64,000 nt of DNA from an uncultured Bacteroides sp. (GCA_945874355.1 CAMCGB010000003.1:62001-126000); one strand, 5' to 3'. Shown: positions 1 through 8,967, counted from the stretch's first letter. Notes: a model not told the origin generated them from the sequence alone. A program made the numbers and translations.

Positions 1-510
1 GATGAATGAAAGGTTGTCGCCGAAAAAAGCTCCTCCGACCACAAGGGCAGTGATGAATTCCGGCGCGAGACCGGTTTTTGCGGCTATTCCGGAAGCGATG
101 GGAACAAGGGCTACTATGGTTCCGACACTGGTACCGATTGCCATTGAAATGAAGCAGGAAGCGACGAACAGGCCCACGAGCATAAGTCTTCCAGGCACGG
201 CGCCCATAATCAGGGCGACTGTGGCATCTACGGCCCCAATCTGTTTGGCGCTTGCTGCGAAAGCTCCCGCAAGTATGAATATCCATATCATCAGCAGCAC
301 TTTCGGATGGCCTGCTCCGCGCGAGAGGGCTTCCATTTTTTTGCTCAGTTTTCCCTTTGAAACAATCACGGCATAAACGCAGGCTACAAGAAAGGCAGCC
401 GGCACGCTTATAAGATAGAAGTCACCCGCCACCAGAGAGGATACCAGATATACGCAAAGAAAGACAAGCAGAGGGCTTAGGGAGATTAGGGCGGAGAGCT
501 TTCTGTTCAT
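1..510 (-). CDS. NhaC-family Na+/H+ antiporter, N-terminal part (runs off the window)
   Basis: Translating the minus strand from the ATG at 508-510 gives 170 codons without a stop, so the gene continues past base 1. The protein begins MNRKLSALISLSPLLVFLCV and is made almost entirely of hydrophobic segments, with the glycine-rich stretch GTSVGT near residue 128 and GGAFFGDNLS at the window edge. The last motif is typical of the NhaC / ion-transporter superfamily, inner-membrane carriers that exchange Na+ (or amino and organic acids) for protons. A TAAATTTG box on the minus strand (531-538) lies just upstream of the start. The substrate cannot be told from this fragment. It is divergent from the metal-efflux operon and separated from it by a structured repeat. 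Confidence 0.8.
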   Translation of the reverse strand, partial: MNRKLSALISLSPLLVFLCVYLVSSLVAGDFYLISVPAAFLVACVYAVIVSKGKLSKKMEALSRGAGHPKVLLMIWIFILAGAFAASAKQIGAVDATVALIMGAVPGRLMLVGLFVASCFISMAIGTSVGTIVALVPIASGIAAKTGLAPEFITALVVGGAFFGDNLSFI

Positions 511-530
511 ATTGATTTGTTTTCGGGCCG

Positions 531-538
531 CAAATTTA
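531..538 (-). promoter_or_regulatory. -7 box TAAATTTG for the NhaC-type gene
   Basis: On the minus strand the sequence reads TAAATTTG, matching the Bacteroidota housekeeping -7 consensus TAnnTTTG, about 20 bases before the ATG. No convincing -33 TTTG was found at the usual 19-21 base distance. Confidence 0.4.
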
Positions 539-561
539 CTCATTATTTCCAATATATTGAT

Positions 562-741
562 TTAAGTTTCGCATTGCGAAACTACAGTTTTTAAGGCCTT
601 TAGGCCGAAAGTAAGTCCTCTTCCCGAGGAAGAGGATTTAGGTGATGGGTGACGTTAATATATTGTGCGTGGGCTTCCGAAAGTTTCGCAACCTATACAA
701 GGTTTCCATTACCAAGTTATTGTTCAATTGCGAAACTTGAG
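562..741 (+). repeat. structured repeat element, copy 1 (multi-hairpin, MITE-like)
   Basis: This intergenic segment shares an ordered series of blocks with 8968-9147 in the opposite orientation. The blocks are a GTTTCGCA/TGCGAAAC palindrome (562-583), a 49-base core (594-642) identical in both copies, TTGTGCGTGGGC (663-674), AAGTTTCGCA (681-690) and a terminal TTGCGAAACTTGAG (728-741). The core itself holds two hairpins, AGGCC-TTTA-GGCC and CCTCTTCC-CGA-GGAAGAGG. The ends form inverted repeats (AAGTTTCGCA at the left, TGCGAAACTT at the right). No ORF is present. It may be a small non-autonomous mobile element or a regulatory/RNA element. Confidence 0.75.
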
Positions 742-864
742 TATATAGATTTACTTATTTGAAAGATAACTCCTAACAAAGTCCGAAGACAGCGAAAGTT
801 TGCAACCAGATTGCAATTATTATTTCAGGAAGAGCGTTCACTTGCTAAAAAAGGTCGAAAGGGC

Positions 865-872
865 TATATTTG
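865..872 (+). promoter_or_regulatory. -7 box TATATTTG of the metal-efflux operon
   Basis: TATATTTG matches TAnnTTTG exactly. A TTG at 842-844 lies 20 bases upstream, the usual -33/-7 spacing in Bacteroidota. The ATG of the adaptor gene follows at 897. Confidence 0.6.
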
Positions 873-896
873 TTTTGATGTGAAGCAAAATGACAC

Positions 897-2336
897 ATGA
901 AAAAACACATATTTATCACAGCGCTGCTGGGCTTGTTGTGCTCCTGCGGTGCACCCGGGGACAAACACTCCCACGAAGAAGACTCCCACTCTTCAGTTCA
1001 AGTCACTGCAACTCAGGGAAACATCGAACTCTATGCCGAATGTGAGCATTTGGAGGAAGGGGAAGAATGCCACCTGGAAGCCTGGTTTACAGACCTTGAC
1101 TCCTTCAAGGCGGCAGAGGTGGAAAGCCCTGTTCTGCTCTACAAGGCAGAAGAAGGTCAGATTATAAGAAGCGAAGGCGAGAGGCTCTCCGAGGGCTTTT
1201 TCCACTTCGACTTTACCCCTTGCAGCGACAAGCCCTGCTTTATAAGTATCGAAGCTGGAGAGCTGAGTTTTGACATTTCAGCAGCCAGCCACGTTCACGC
1301 TCCGGCAAACAGCGTAAAACTCCCGCTCGAGCAAATCTGGAAGATCAACTTCTGCTCTTCAGAAGTTCAGAAAACCCGCCTAGGCTCTGTCATCAAGGCC
1401 AGCGCCCGACTTGGCAGCCTTCCCGGAGCAGAGAAGACTATCATCGCAAAAGCCTCGGGAATAGTCAGTTACGCCTTCCCTACCCTTACCGTGGGAAGCC
1501 TCGTGAAAAGCGGGCAGGAGCTGATGAGAATCACCTCGAAGGGACTGACAGAGGACAACCTCGAAGTAAGATACTCGCTTGCCGAAGCAGAGTTCCAAAG
1601 GGCCGAGCAGGAATATGAAAGGCTGGAAACTCTCAGCGAAAAGAATATCGTAAGCAAGGCCGAGCTGAATGCAGCGAGGGCCTCATACCTAAGTGCAAAA
1701 GCCGAGTATGAAAACCTGAAAGAGAACATTCGGAACGGACTTTTCTGCGTCAGCGGCGATATGAACGGATACATCGACGAAATATATGTGTCCAACGGTG
1801 AGTATGTCACTACCGGCACTCCCCTTGTCTGCATTGCCCAGAGGGGTCCTTTCCTTGCTACGGCAAAGGTCAGCTCCTCATACTACGAGTCGCTCGGAAA
1901 CATCAGCGACGTGATATTCCTCACTCCCAAGGGAGAGTATAGCCTGGAGGAAATCGGAGGAAAAGTCGTGAGCATCTCCCAATCCACTTCGGAGCAGAGC
2001 CCTCTTATAAGCGTAAATATGCAGATTGAGGGCTACGAAGGCTGCGTAAGCGGCTCGTTTGCCGATGTGAGGATATGCACTGAGAGCAGGGAGGAAAAGA
2101 TGGCAGTACCCAATGAAGCGCTTGTCGAAGAGTCGGGCAATTTCTTTGTTTACAAGCAGTTGAGCCCGGTACTGTTCGAAAAGGTGCAGGTTGTAAGGGG
2201 TGAGAGCAACGGCAGGCTGACCGTCATAGAATCAGGTCTGCAGGGCGACGAAACCATAGTGGGAAGCGGCGCCGTGATCCTGAAACTTGCCCAGGTAGCA
2301 GGCAGTCTTGACGCACATTCAGGTCACGTTCACTGA
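897..2336 (+). CDS. RND efflux periplasmic adaptor lipoprotein (CusB/CzcB type)
   Basis: This 479-residue protein is the membrane-fusion subunit that would link the inner-membrane pump encoded next to the outer-membrane channel. It starts MKKHIFITALLGLLCSCGAP, a lipoprotein signal with the acylated cysteine at 15 or 17. Right after it comes a His/Glu/Asp-rich stretch (KHSHEEDSH), and the last residues are again His-rich (DAHSGHVH), both likely metal contacts. Between residues about 155 and 400 it has the expected barrel-sandwich halves around an alpha-helical hairpin (AEFQRAEQEYERLETLSEKN). It is followed by the pump gene after 15 bases, so the two are one operon. The metal is not identifiable; Cu/Ag or Co/Zn/Cd are the family options. 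Confidence 0.88.
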   Translation: MKKHIFITALLGLLCSCGAPGDKHSHEEDSHSSVQVTATQGNIELYAECEHLEEGEECHLEAWFTDLDSFKAAEVESPVLLYKAEEGQIIRSEGERLSEGFFHFDFTPCSDKPCFISIEAGELSFDISAASHVHAPANSVKLPLEQIWKINFCSSEVQKTRLGSVIKASARLGSLPGAEKTIIAKASGIVSYAFPTLTVGSLVKSGQELMRITSKGLTEDNLEVRYSLAEAEFQRAEQEYERLETLSEKNIVSKAELNAARASYLSAKAEYENLKENIRNGLFCVSGDMNGYIDEIYVSNGEYVTTGTPLVCIAQRGPFLATAKVSSSYYESLGNISDVIFLTPKGEYSLEEIGGKVVSISQSTSEQSPLISVNMQIEGYEGCVSGSFADVRICTESREEKMAVPNEALVEESGNFFVYKQLSPVLFEKVQVVRGESNGRLTVIESGLQGDETIVGSGAVILKLAQVAGSLDAHSGHVH

Positions 2337-2351
2337 TAGAAAGAAACAGAT

Positions 2352-5300
2352 ATGAACGTACTGAACGGAATCATACACTTTTCGCTCAAGAACCGTCTCC
2401 TGGTTCTTCTGGGCGCGGCCCTCGTTATTGCAGGAGGGCTATGGAGCGCAAACAGGCTGGACGTGGACGTATTCCCCGACCTTACGGCACCCACCGTTGT
2501 AGTGATGTCCGACGCGCGCGGAATGTCGGCCGAAGAAGTCGAGAGACTGGTCACCTTCCCTGTCGAGACCGCCGTCAACGGAGCGGCCAATGTAAGAAGG
2601 GTGCGCTCATCTTCGATGTACGGCTACTCTTTTGTATGGGTTGAGTTCGACTGGGGTATGGATGTATTCAGGGCCCGGCAGACCGTATCGGAGAAACTGG
2701 TCACCATCAGCGACGAACTCCCCGAAGGTATAGTGCCTATGCTTGCTCCCCAGTCCAGCGTGATGGGAGAGATTATGTTCATAGGTATGCAGTCCGACTC
2801 CACCTCGATGATGGAGCTGAGGGACATCGCCGATTGGGTCATAAAACCGGTAATTCTCGCAACGGGAGGAGTCTCGCAGGTAAGTGTCGTCGGAGGAGAG
2901 GAGAAGCAGTACCAGGTCCTCGCAGACCCCCTGAAGATGGAAGCGTACGGGGTCACGATGGCCGACCTTGAAAGAACCTGTACAAGCCTGAGTGTCAATT
3001 CGGAAGGAGGTCTGATAAGAGACCGCGGTAACGAGTACGCCCTGAGAGGGATAGGCCGCACGACAGACATCGGCGAACTCTCGGCTAGCCTTGTGAAAAT
3101 GACGGACGACGGGCCTGTCTGCCTCAGGGATGTGGCTACCGTGCGCACCGGATCGGCCGTCAGGCTGGGTAACGCTTCGATGAACGCAAAGGACGCGGTC
3201 ATCATCTCGGTAAGCAAGCAGCCCGACATCAATACCCTGAAAGTCACCAGGGCAATCGAGAAAAGTGTAGCCCAGGCAGCCGAGTCGCTTCCCTCCGACA
3301 TCACTGTCGACACCCATATTTTCCGTCAGGCAGACTTCATCCAGGCATCGGTCGGAAACGTCGGAAGAGCCCTGCTGGAAGGCGCTATCTTCGTGATTCT
3401 GATACTCTTCCTCTTCCTTGGGAATTTCAGGACCACCGTCATTTCCGTCATCGCAATCCCGGTTTCCCTGCTTGCCACCCTTATCGTGCTATTTGCCCTT
3501 GGGATGGACATCAACACAATGACCCTCGGAGGTATGTGCATTGCCATAGGCTCGCTGGTGGACGATGCCATCATCGATGTGGAGAATGTATATAAACGGC
3601 TCAGGCAGAACCACAAACTGCCCTCTGGAGAGCGACGCAAGGCTTTCGATGTAGTGTTCGAAGGTTCGCGCGAGATACGCTCCTCTGTCATCAATGCCAC
3701 TTTGATAATTATGGTGGCCTTCACTCCCCTCTTCTTCCTCGACGGGATGGAGGGCAGACTTCTCAAACCTCTGGGTATCACCTTTATAATAGCCCTTTTT
3801 ATGTCCCTGCTGGTAGCGATGACCTTGACTCCGCTCCTATGCAAGGACCTGCTCTCGAGCGAAAAGTACCTTGACCGCACCAAGGAGGAAAGCCTACTGA
3901 GCCGCAAGCTCAAACTCTGGTACGGGAAGGCCCTCGACGCCGCAATGAAGCACAAAAAGACGGTGCTGATTTCAACCCTGGCGCTGCTTCTCGCGGCTGT
4001 ATTCTTATTCACCCGTATGGGCAGCAGCTTCCTTCCCGACTTCAATGAAGGCTCAATGACCATCTCGGCCGTCACCGGAGTGGGCAGCAGTCTGGATGTG
4101 AGCAACGAGCTGGGAGAACTGATGGAAAAAGAGCTTCTGAGCATTCCCGAGGTCGTCCGTACCTCCCGAAGGACTGGACGTGGGGACCTGGACGAGCATT
4201 CCCAGGCAACCAACGGAGCTGAAATCGACGTGAACTTCAAGCTGGACAAACGACCCAAGGAAGTGGTCTTCGACGAGGTGAGAAGCAAGTTGAACGCAAT
4301 CCCCGGAGTGGCGGTCACCGTCGGCCAGCCTCTCGGACACCGTATCGACCATATGCTGTCGGGCACCAAGGCGGCCATAGCAATCAAGATTTTCGGAGAG
4401 GATTTGAGCACTCTGCAGATGACGGCCAACAGCCTGAAAGCGGCAATAGGCGGGATAGAAGGCCTGGTGGACCTTACGATTGAGCAGCAGAGTTCGACTC
4501 CTCAGATTCTCGTCAAGGCAAAGCGCGAAGCCCTCGCCGCATACGGCATTTCGCTCGAAGAGTTCGGCGACTTTGTGAGTATGGCTTTCTGCGGGGAGAA
4601 GATGTCCGACATCTATGAAGGCCAGAGGCGCTACGATGTGGTCCTGAAACTGGACCCCAAATACACTTCAAGCGCAGATGATGTGGCCCACGTGCTTATC
4701 GACACCGGAACCGGCGGCAAGGTCGCACTCGGACAGGTTGCGGACATAGTGTCCACCACTGGCCCCGGAGCCATCAGCAGGGAGAACGTAAGGCGCAAGA
4801 CTGTAGTGAGCGCCAATGTGAGCGGAAGGGATGTGGGAAGCGTGGTTGAAGAAATCAAAGAAGTGGTCGGAAGGGAAATCACCCTGCCAGAAGGCTACAG
4901 CATCGAGTACGGGGGACAGTTCGAGAGCGCGGCAAATGCGTCCCGCACCCTCGCCCTGGCTACGATACTCGCGGTATTCGTAATCTTCCTGCTCCTGTAT
5001 GCCGAGTTCCGCGACCTGGGTCTGTCGGCCATTGTGCTTGCCAGCCTGCCTCTGGCCCTGATAGGCGGAGTGTTTGCCGTATGGGTAAGTTCCTCTGTCG
5101 TGAGCATACCTTCCATAATAGGATTCATAACCCTGCTCGGAATTGCGACCCGCAACGGAGTGCTGCTGATAAACCGCTACCGCCACCCCGGCGCCGAAGG
5201 CCTGAGCCTGCGCCAGAGAGTGAGGGAAGGCTCGCTCGACAGGCTCAATCCCATCCTGATGACGGCCCTTACCAGCGCCCTTGCCCTCATCCCTCTTGTT

Positions 5301-5462
5301 ATGAACGCCGACAAGACCGGAAACGAGATCCAAAGCCCCATGGCAGTGGTGGTACTGGGCGGACTGGTGAGCTCCACTCTTCTGAACATTTTTGTTATAC
5401 CTATTCTGTATGAATGGTTTGAGACTAAAAGAAATGAAAGGAATAAGAAATCTGAAATATAG
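2352..5462 (+). CDS. heavy-metal efflux RND permease (CusA/CzcA family)
   Basis: At 1036 residues it has the usual length for a resistance-nodulation-division pump. The inner-membrane trimer uses the proton gradient to drive metal ions out. The N-terminal helix, two large periplasmic loops (about 40-330 and 555-860) and the two six-helix bundles are all recognisable. The fourth-helix relay motif reads IGSLVDDAIIDVEN: the second Asp and the Glu of the CzcA relay are kept, but the first Asp is replaced, as in CusA-like pumps. The pore-domain signature RIDHMLSGTKAAIAIKIFG is typical of the heavy-metal branch. The 3' end overlaps the next gene by 29 bases, suggesting coupled translation. Confidence 0.93.
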   Translation: MNVLNGIIHFSLKNRLLVLLGAALVIAGGLWSANRLDVDVFPDLTAPTVVVMSDARGMSAEEVERLVTFPVETAVNGAANVRRVRSSSMYGYSFVWVEFDWGMDVFRARQTVSEKLVTISDELPEGIVPMLAPQSSVMGEIMFIGMQSDSTSMMELRDIADWVIKPVILATGGVSQVSVVGGEEKQYQVLADPLKMEAYGVTMADLERTCTSLSVNSEGGLIRDRGNEYALRGIGRTTDIGELSASLVKMTDDGPVCLRDVATVRTGSAVRLGNASMNAKDAVIISVSKQPDINTLKVTRAIEKSVAQAAESLPSDITVDTHIFRQADFIQASVGNVGRALLEGAIFVILILFLFLGNFRTTVISVIAIPVSLLATLIVLFALGMDINTMTLGGMCIAIGSLVDDAIIDVENVYKRLRQNHKLPSGERRKAFDVVFEGSREIRSSVINATLIIMVAFTPLFFLDGMEGRLLKPLGITFIIALFMSLLVAMTLTPLLCKDLLSSEKYLDRTKEESLLSRKLKLWYGKALDAAMKHKKTVLISTLALLLAAVFLFTRMGSSFLPDFNEGSMTISAVTGVGSSLDVSNELGELMEKELLSIPEVVRTSRRTGRGDLDEHSQATNGAEIDVNFKLDKRPKEVVFDEVRSKLNAIPGVAVTVGQPLGHRIDHMLSGTKAAIAIKIFGEDLSTLQMTANSLKAAIGGIEGLVDLTIEQQSSTPQILVKAKREALAAYGISLEEFGDFVSMAFCGEKMSDIYEGQRRYDVVLKLDPKYTSSADDVAHVLIDTGTGGKVALGQVADIVSTTGPGAISRENVRRKTVVSANVSGRDVGSVVEEIKEVVGREITLPEGYSIEYGGQFESAANASRTLALATILAVFVIFLLLYAEFRDLGLSAIVLASLPLALIGGVFAVWVSSSVVSIPSIIGFITLLGIATRNGVLLINRYRHPGAEGLSLRQRVREGSLDRLNPILMTALTSALALIPLVMNADKTGNEIQSPMAVVVLGGLVSSTLLNIFVIPILYEWFETKRNERNKKSEI

Positions 5463-6633
5463 CGCGACGCTTGCCCTGGGGCTGCTTCTCTGCCCGCTTG
5501 GACTGGCAGGACAGTCTTTCAGCGAAGCTCTTGAGAGCATAGAGCGGAACAACAGCACGCTTGAAGCGCTGCGCGAAGAGATGAACGCGGAGATAATGCA
5601 GGCCAAAACCGGTCTGACACCTTCCGACCCGAGCGTGGAGTGGGGCTATCTCTGGGAGACCGTAGCCCCTGAAGGAGGGCACAGGATAGACCTGGGCGTG
5701 AGTCAGGAATTTGACTTCCCCAGCGCATACTATTGGAGGCAGAGGCTCTCTAAAGCGACTTGCAGCAAAGCGCGAGTGCGCTATGAAATAGAGAAAAAGA
5801 ACCTTCTGCTCGAAGCGAAGAAGCTCTGCATCAATCTCGTATGGCTGAACGCCATGGGAGTGGAGCTGGAGAGGCAGAGGGACTTTGCCGGGCAGATAGA
5901 AAGGAACGCGCGGCAGAGTTTCGACTCCGGAGCCCTGTCACTTATAGAGCTGAACCAAGCCGGGCTGAACCTTCTGAACTGCGAGAAGGCCCTGAGGGAG
6001 AACAACATCGAACGGAATGAGACACTCGGAGAACTCAAGAGAATGAACGGCGGCAAAGAAGTAAAGATTGAAGAGTCTGCCTTCACGCCTGTAATGCTCT
6101 TCGAGGACTTCGAGAGCTGGTTCGATAGGGCAAGCGAACTCAGCAGCGAGCTCGAACTGAGTTCCCTTGAGAGCAGTGGCGCAGAGATGGAAGTGAAACT
6201 GGGAGTGGCCGAGGCCCTGCCGAAATTCAGCATAGCTTATGCTTCGGAGCGGGTTAGCGGAAGCACGCTCCAGGGCATCAAGATGGGACTTTCAATACCT
6301 TTGTGGGAGAACAAAGGCAAAGTCAAGGCCGCAAAGGCCCGCCACGAAGCCAGTCTGAGAAAGGAGCAGAGCAGCCGCGAGCAGTTCCTTCTGAGCATGC
6401 AGAACAAGTACCAAAAGACCAAAGACCTCTCGGAACTTGCGGCGCAGTTCAGAGAAAGTATGAAGAGCCTGAGCAGCGAAGAACTGCTGTTCGAAGCCCT
6501 GCAGGCAGGCCAGATAGGCCTCAACGACTATCTTGTGAGCACCGGCCTGTGGAAACAAACACTCAGCGAAGCACTCAGCTGCGAAAGGGACGCTGCCCTT
6601 TTGATGTGCGAGCTGGAGTACTTCGCCAAATAA
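5434..6633 (+). CDS. TolC-family outer-membrane efflux channel (CusC-like)
   Basis: This 399-residue protein is probably the outer-membrane exit duct of the same tripartite pump. I chose the ATG at 5434, giving MKGIRNLKYSATLALGLLLC and a signal peptide ending near Ala-Gly-Gln. Upstream in-frame starts would add non-signal residues that overlap the pump gene further. The body is two repeats of long amphipathic helices rich in Glu, Leu and Ser, as expected for the alpha-barrel, with the short beta-strand segments ASERVSGSTLQGIKMGLSIPLW around residue 265-285. It is the last gene of the operon and converges on luxS with only 18 bases between the stops. Confidence 0.87.
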   Translation: MKGIRNLKYSATLALGLLLCPLGLAGQSFSEALESIERNNSTLEALREEMNAEIMQAKTGLTPSDPSVEWGYLWETVAPEGGHRIDLGVSQEFDFPSAYYWRQRLSKATCSKARVRYEIEKKNLLLEAKKLCINLVWLNAMGVELERQRDFAGQIERNARQSFDSGALSLIELNQAGLNLLNCEKALRENNIERNETLGELKRMNGGKEVKIEESAFTPVMLFEDFESWFDRASELSSELELSSLESSGAEMEVKLGVAEALPKFSIAYASERVSGSTLQGIKMGLSIPLWENKGKVKAAKARHEASLRKEQSSREQFLLSMQNKYQKTKDLSELAAQFRESMKSLSSEELLFEALQAGQIGLNDYLVSTGLWKQTLSEALSCERDAALLMCELEYFAK

Positions 6634-6651
6634 AAAACCGGAGGGAAAGAG

Positions 6652-7131
6652 CTACAGAGGATAATTCAGATTCTCCTCGCCTGCCATCAGGAGCACTTCC
6701 CGAAGATATTTATCCGCCTCATAACGGGCCATAGGCAGGTCGTGAAGCAGGTAATTGCCGCAATCCCTGGCGCTGGCGCCGGGGATTTCGCCTTCGTAGG
6801 AGGCTATGAAGGAGAAGGTCTCAATCATCAGGGGAAGGATGTCGGAAGAGCTCAAATCACCTTTCATCAATAGATAATTGCCTGTCAGACAGCCCATAGG
6901 GCCCCAATAGACTATTTTCTCCGCCCAGGCAGGATGGTTGCGCAGGAAGGTGGCCGCCAGATGCTCTATGGTGTGTATGGCTCCCTGTCCGAGAACTGGC
7001 TCCCTTCCGGGTTCCTTCATCCTAATGTCGAAAGTCGTGACCGTTTCTCCTCCCACTTCATCCTTTCTGGACACATATATGCCCCGCAGGAGCCTCAGAT
7101 GGTCAATTGTAAAACTGGGTATCTTCTCCAT
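6652..7131 (-). CDS. luxS: S-ribosylhomocysteine lyase LuxS
   Basis: LuxS cleaves S-ribosylhomocysteine to homocysteine and DPD, the AI-2 precursor, in the activated methyl cycle in the cytoplasm. The 159-residue length is normal. The metal-binding residues are present: His53 and His57 in HTIEHL and Cys124 in DCGNY, plus the catalytic Cys81 in GPMGCLTGNY. The gene is the last of a minus-strand run mtnN, DUF2147, SIMPL, luxS; it starts 3 bases after the SIMPL stop. MtnN makes the substrate of LuxS, so the two ends of this run are steps of one pathway. Whether AI-2 is used as a signal cannot be inferred. Confidence 0.96.
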   Translation of the reverse strand: MEKIPSFTIDHLRLLRGIYVSRKDEVGGETVTTFDIRMKEPGREPVLGQGAIHTIEHLAATFLRNHPAWAEKIVYWGPMGCLTGNYLLMKGDLSSSDILPLMIETFSFIASYEGEIPGASARDCGNYLLHDLPMARYEADKYLREVLLMAGEENLNYPL

Positions 7132-7134
7132 TGC

Positions 7135-7839
7135 TTATCTGTCTTGAAGGTAATATGTTACCGTTGTCACTACCCTGACGTTTTTGATCCAGGGGGTGAA
7201 GCTGTCGCGGTCTGTGATTGAGAACTGACCCTGGCTTGCAGTCTTGATGCTGCCTACCTTGCTGTGGGAGTCCTGGGCGAACTTGTCTGCCGCCTCGCGG
7301 GCTGAACGCGTGGCCTGGGCTATCATCTCGGGCTTGATGTCGTTGAGCGAAGTGTACTCATACACAGTCCTGTACTCATAGTCCTGGTTGAGCGTTACGC
7401 CCTTTTTCATCAGCTCCATCTGCGAACGCATCAGGCTGTTCACCTTTTCCACCTGGCCCGAAGCCACGGTGATGACCTGGGTCACATTGTAGCGGTAAGG
7501 AGCGTCATTGCGGTAGGTCTGTGCGTCCTTGTCGAAGACCTGGGGAGCGCTCACTGAAATTTCTTCTTCCGTAATGCCATTGCTCTTGAGGAAGGACACG
7601 ACCACGGAGTTCTTTCGCGACACTTCGTTATAGAGCTCTTGAAGGTCGTTCCCGACCGTCTTGATGACCAGGGGCCAGGTGACTTTGTCTGCCATCACTT
7701 CCCTCTCGGCAAGTCCGCGCACCACCACCTGGCGGTCTTTCTGGGCTATACGGCCTATTCCCGCATACAGGAACCATCCCAATGCCACAAGTCCGAGTGC
7801 GAGCGGGAGCGTCACCAGGGCTTTCTTCAATGTATCCAT
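7135..7839 (-). CDS. SIMPL-domain protein, membrane-anchored
   Basis: A 234-residue protein with one N-terminal hydrophobic segment (about residues 8-28, ALVTLPLALGLVALGWFLY), which could be an anchor or uncleaved signal. Behind it is a SIMPL (DUF541) domain with the usual beginning VVRGLAEREVMADKVTWPL and the end VRVVTTVTYYL. Proteins of this family are periplasmic or surface oligomers; E. coli YggE is linked to oxidative stress, but no enzyme activity is established. It lies between luxS and a DUF2147 gene in the same orientation, with short gaps, and is probably co-transcribed. Its relation to the methyl cycle is unclear. Confidence 0.85.
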   Translation of the reverse strand: MDTLKKALVTLPLALGLVALGWFLYAGIGRIAQKDRQVVVRGLAEREVMADKVTWPLVIKTVGNDLQELYNEVSRKNSVVVSFLKSNGITEEEISVSAPQVFDKDAQTYRNDAPYRYNVTQVITVASGQVEKVNSLMRSQMELMKKGVTLNQDYEYRTVYEYTSLNDIKPEMIAQATRSAREAADKFAQDSHSKVGSIKTASQGQFSITDRDSFTPWIKNVRVVTTVTYYLQDR

Positions 7840-7854
7840 AATAGTGTGTGTTGG

Positions 7855-8292
7855 TTATTCTGCTTTGGGCCAATCCATTGTCCTGTGGAAGGGTCCCACG
7901 TGGCCGCTGACTTTCAGCACTCCGTTCTCCACCCTCATCGAGCAGCGGTAGGTCTTTCCTCCCTCGGGGTCATAGATTTTTCCGTCTTTATAGCTGCCTT
8001 TTCCGTCGGGCTTGAGGTCGCTCAGAAGGTTCAGTCCCAGAAGAGGACGGTCCCTGAGGCTCTTGTCGGGATTGTTGACATCCTTTACGGGATTGCCGTT
8101 CTTGTCGACGCTCTCCTCGAGCCATACTATCTTTCCGTTGTACACTCCACCGCTCTGGTAGATTTCAATCACGCAAGCTCCCGAGTCGGTGCCTGCCCTC
8201 CATTTTCCGAGCACGCTCTGTGCCGATGCGCTGATGCCCATAAGAAGGGCAAGTGAAATGATGATAAATGCTTTTTTCATCTTTGTTTTCAT
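7855..8292 (-). CDS. DUF2147-domain secreted protein
   Basis: Starting at the ATG at 8290-8292 the protein is 145 residues, MKTKMKKAFIIISLALLMGI followed by SASAQS, a clear signal peptide. An alternative ATG at 8278-8280 would shorten it by four residues. The mature part begins with the DUF2147 signature VLGKWRAGTDSGACVIEIYQ and contains GKIVWLEE and the C-terminal LKVSGHVGPFHRTMDW. DUF2147 proteins are small beta-barrel (lipocalin-like) periplasmic proteins of unknown ligand. It sits between the SIMPL gene and mtnN on the minus strand. Confidence 0.85.
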   Translation of the reverse strand: MKTKMKKAFIIISLALLMGISASAQSVLGKWRAGTDSGACVIEIYQSGGVYNGKIVWLEESVDKNGNPVKDVNNPDKSLRDRPLLGLNLLSDLKPDGKGSYKDGKIYDPEGGKTYRCSMRVENGVLKVSGHVGPFHRTMDWPKAE

Positions 8293-8337
8293 TTTTGTTT
8301 GTCCGAGTCTTTGCATCAAATTCCGCTCCAAAACGCT

Positions 8338-8961
8338 TCAGAGCACATCCAACAACTGGCGCAAAGCAGAGAAACTATTGGTTTTGATTGTGTTCCAAAA
8401 TGTTTCGTATGTACTTTTCTGGACCTCCACTCCGGTGTGGATGTCGCTGATAATACGGAAACTCAAAAAGGGCACGCCGTAGTGACTGCAGACCTGGGCA
8501 ATCGCCGCCGACTCCATATCGCAGGCAAGAACTTCGGGATAGAGGCTCCGTATGCGCTCGTCTTCCTCAAGGCTTACGAAAAACTGGTCGCCGGAGCACA
8601 CCAATCCAGTAAAAAGCTTCCCTTCAGAGAGTTGCACCCTCGAAGCCTTATCCAGCAGAAGGCGGTCCGATTCGAAATATCGCGGGCAGCCTTCTACCAC
8701 CCCGAAGGGATTGGGAGAGCCGCACCATACGTCGTGATAGGCGCAGCGCGAGGCGACGACCATATCCCCCACCCCGATTTCAGGCCTCATACTGCCGGCG
8801 CAGCCCGAATTGATGATGCAGTCGGGCCTGAGCTTCAATATCATTTCGGTTGCGCAGCGGGCGGCATTGACTTTGCCTATGCCCGACAGGGCGGCCTCAA
8901 TGCCGCTGGAGCGAAGAGAGAGAAGCTCGCTTTCCATTGCCACTATTACTCCTGCCTTCAT
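8338..8961 (-). CDS. mtnN: 5'-methylthioadenosine/S-adenosylhomocysteine nucleosidase
   Basis: MtnN (Pfs) hydrolyses methylthioadenosine and S-adenosylhomocysteine to adenine plus the thioribose or ribosyl-homocysteine. The 207-residue protein is slightly short for the family (about 230). It has the phosphorylase-type core: GIGKVNAA near residue 27, INSGCAGS near 50, and the C-terminal CDMESAAIAQVC with the catalytic Glu, followed by FLSFRIISDI where the conserved Asp acts as general acid. It provides the substrate of LuxS, encoded three genes downstream on the same strand. The ATG is 6 bases from the end of structured repeat copy 2. Confidence 0.93.
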   Translation of the reverse strand: MKAGVIVAMESELLSLRSSGIEAALSGIGKVNAARCATEMILKLRPDCIINSGCAGSMRPEIGVGDMVVASRCAYHDVWCGSPNPFGVVEGCPRYFESDRLLLDKASRVQLSEGKLFTGLVCSGDQFFVSLEEDERIRSLYPEVLACDMESAAIAQVCSHYGVPFLSFRIISDIHTGVEVQKSTYETFWNTIKTNSFSALRQLLDVL

Positions 8962-8967
8962 ACTTAC

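Noticed and set aside
2607..3317. Long minus-strand frames opposite the efflux pump (and similar ones opposite carB, argH, GH2 and GH78)
   Set aside because: They mirror strongly biased codons of real genes, lack family motifs, and overlap genes with clear functions.
6652..7131. luxS as evidence for quorum sensing
   Set aside because: The gene is explained by methyl-cycle recycling with mtnN; no AI-2 receptor or transporter is in the window.
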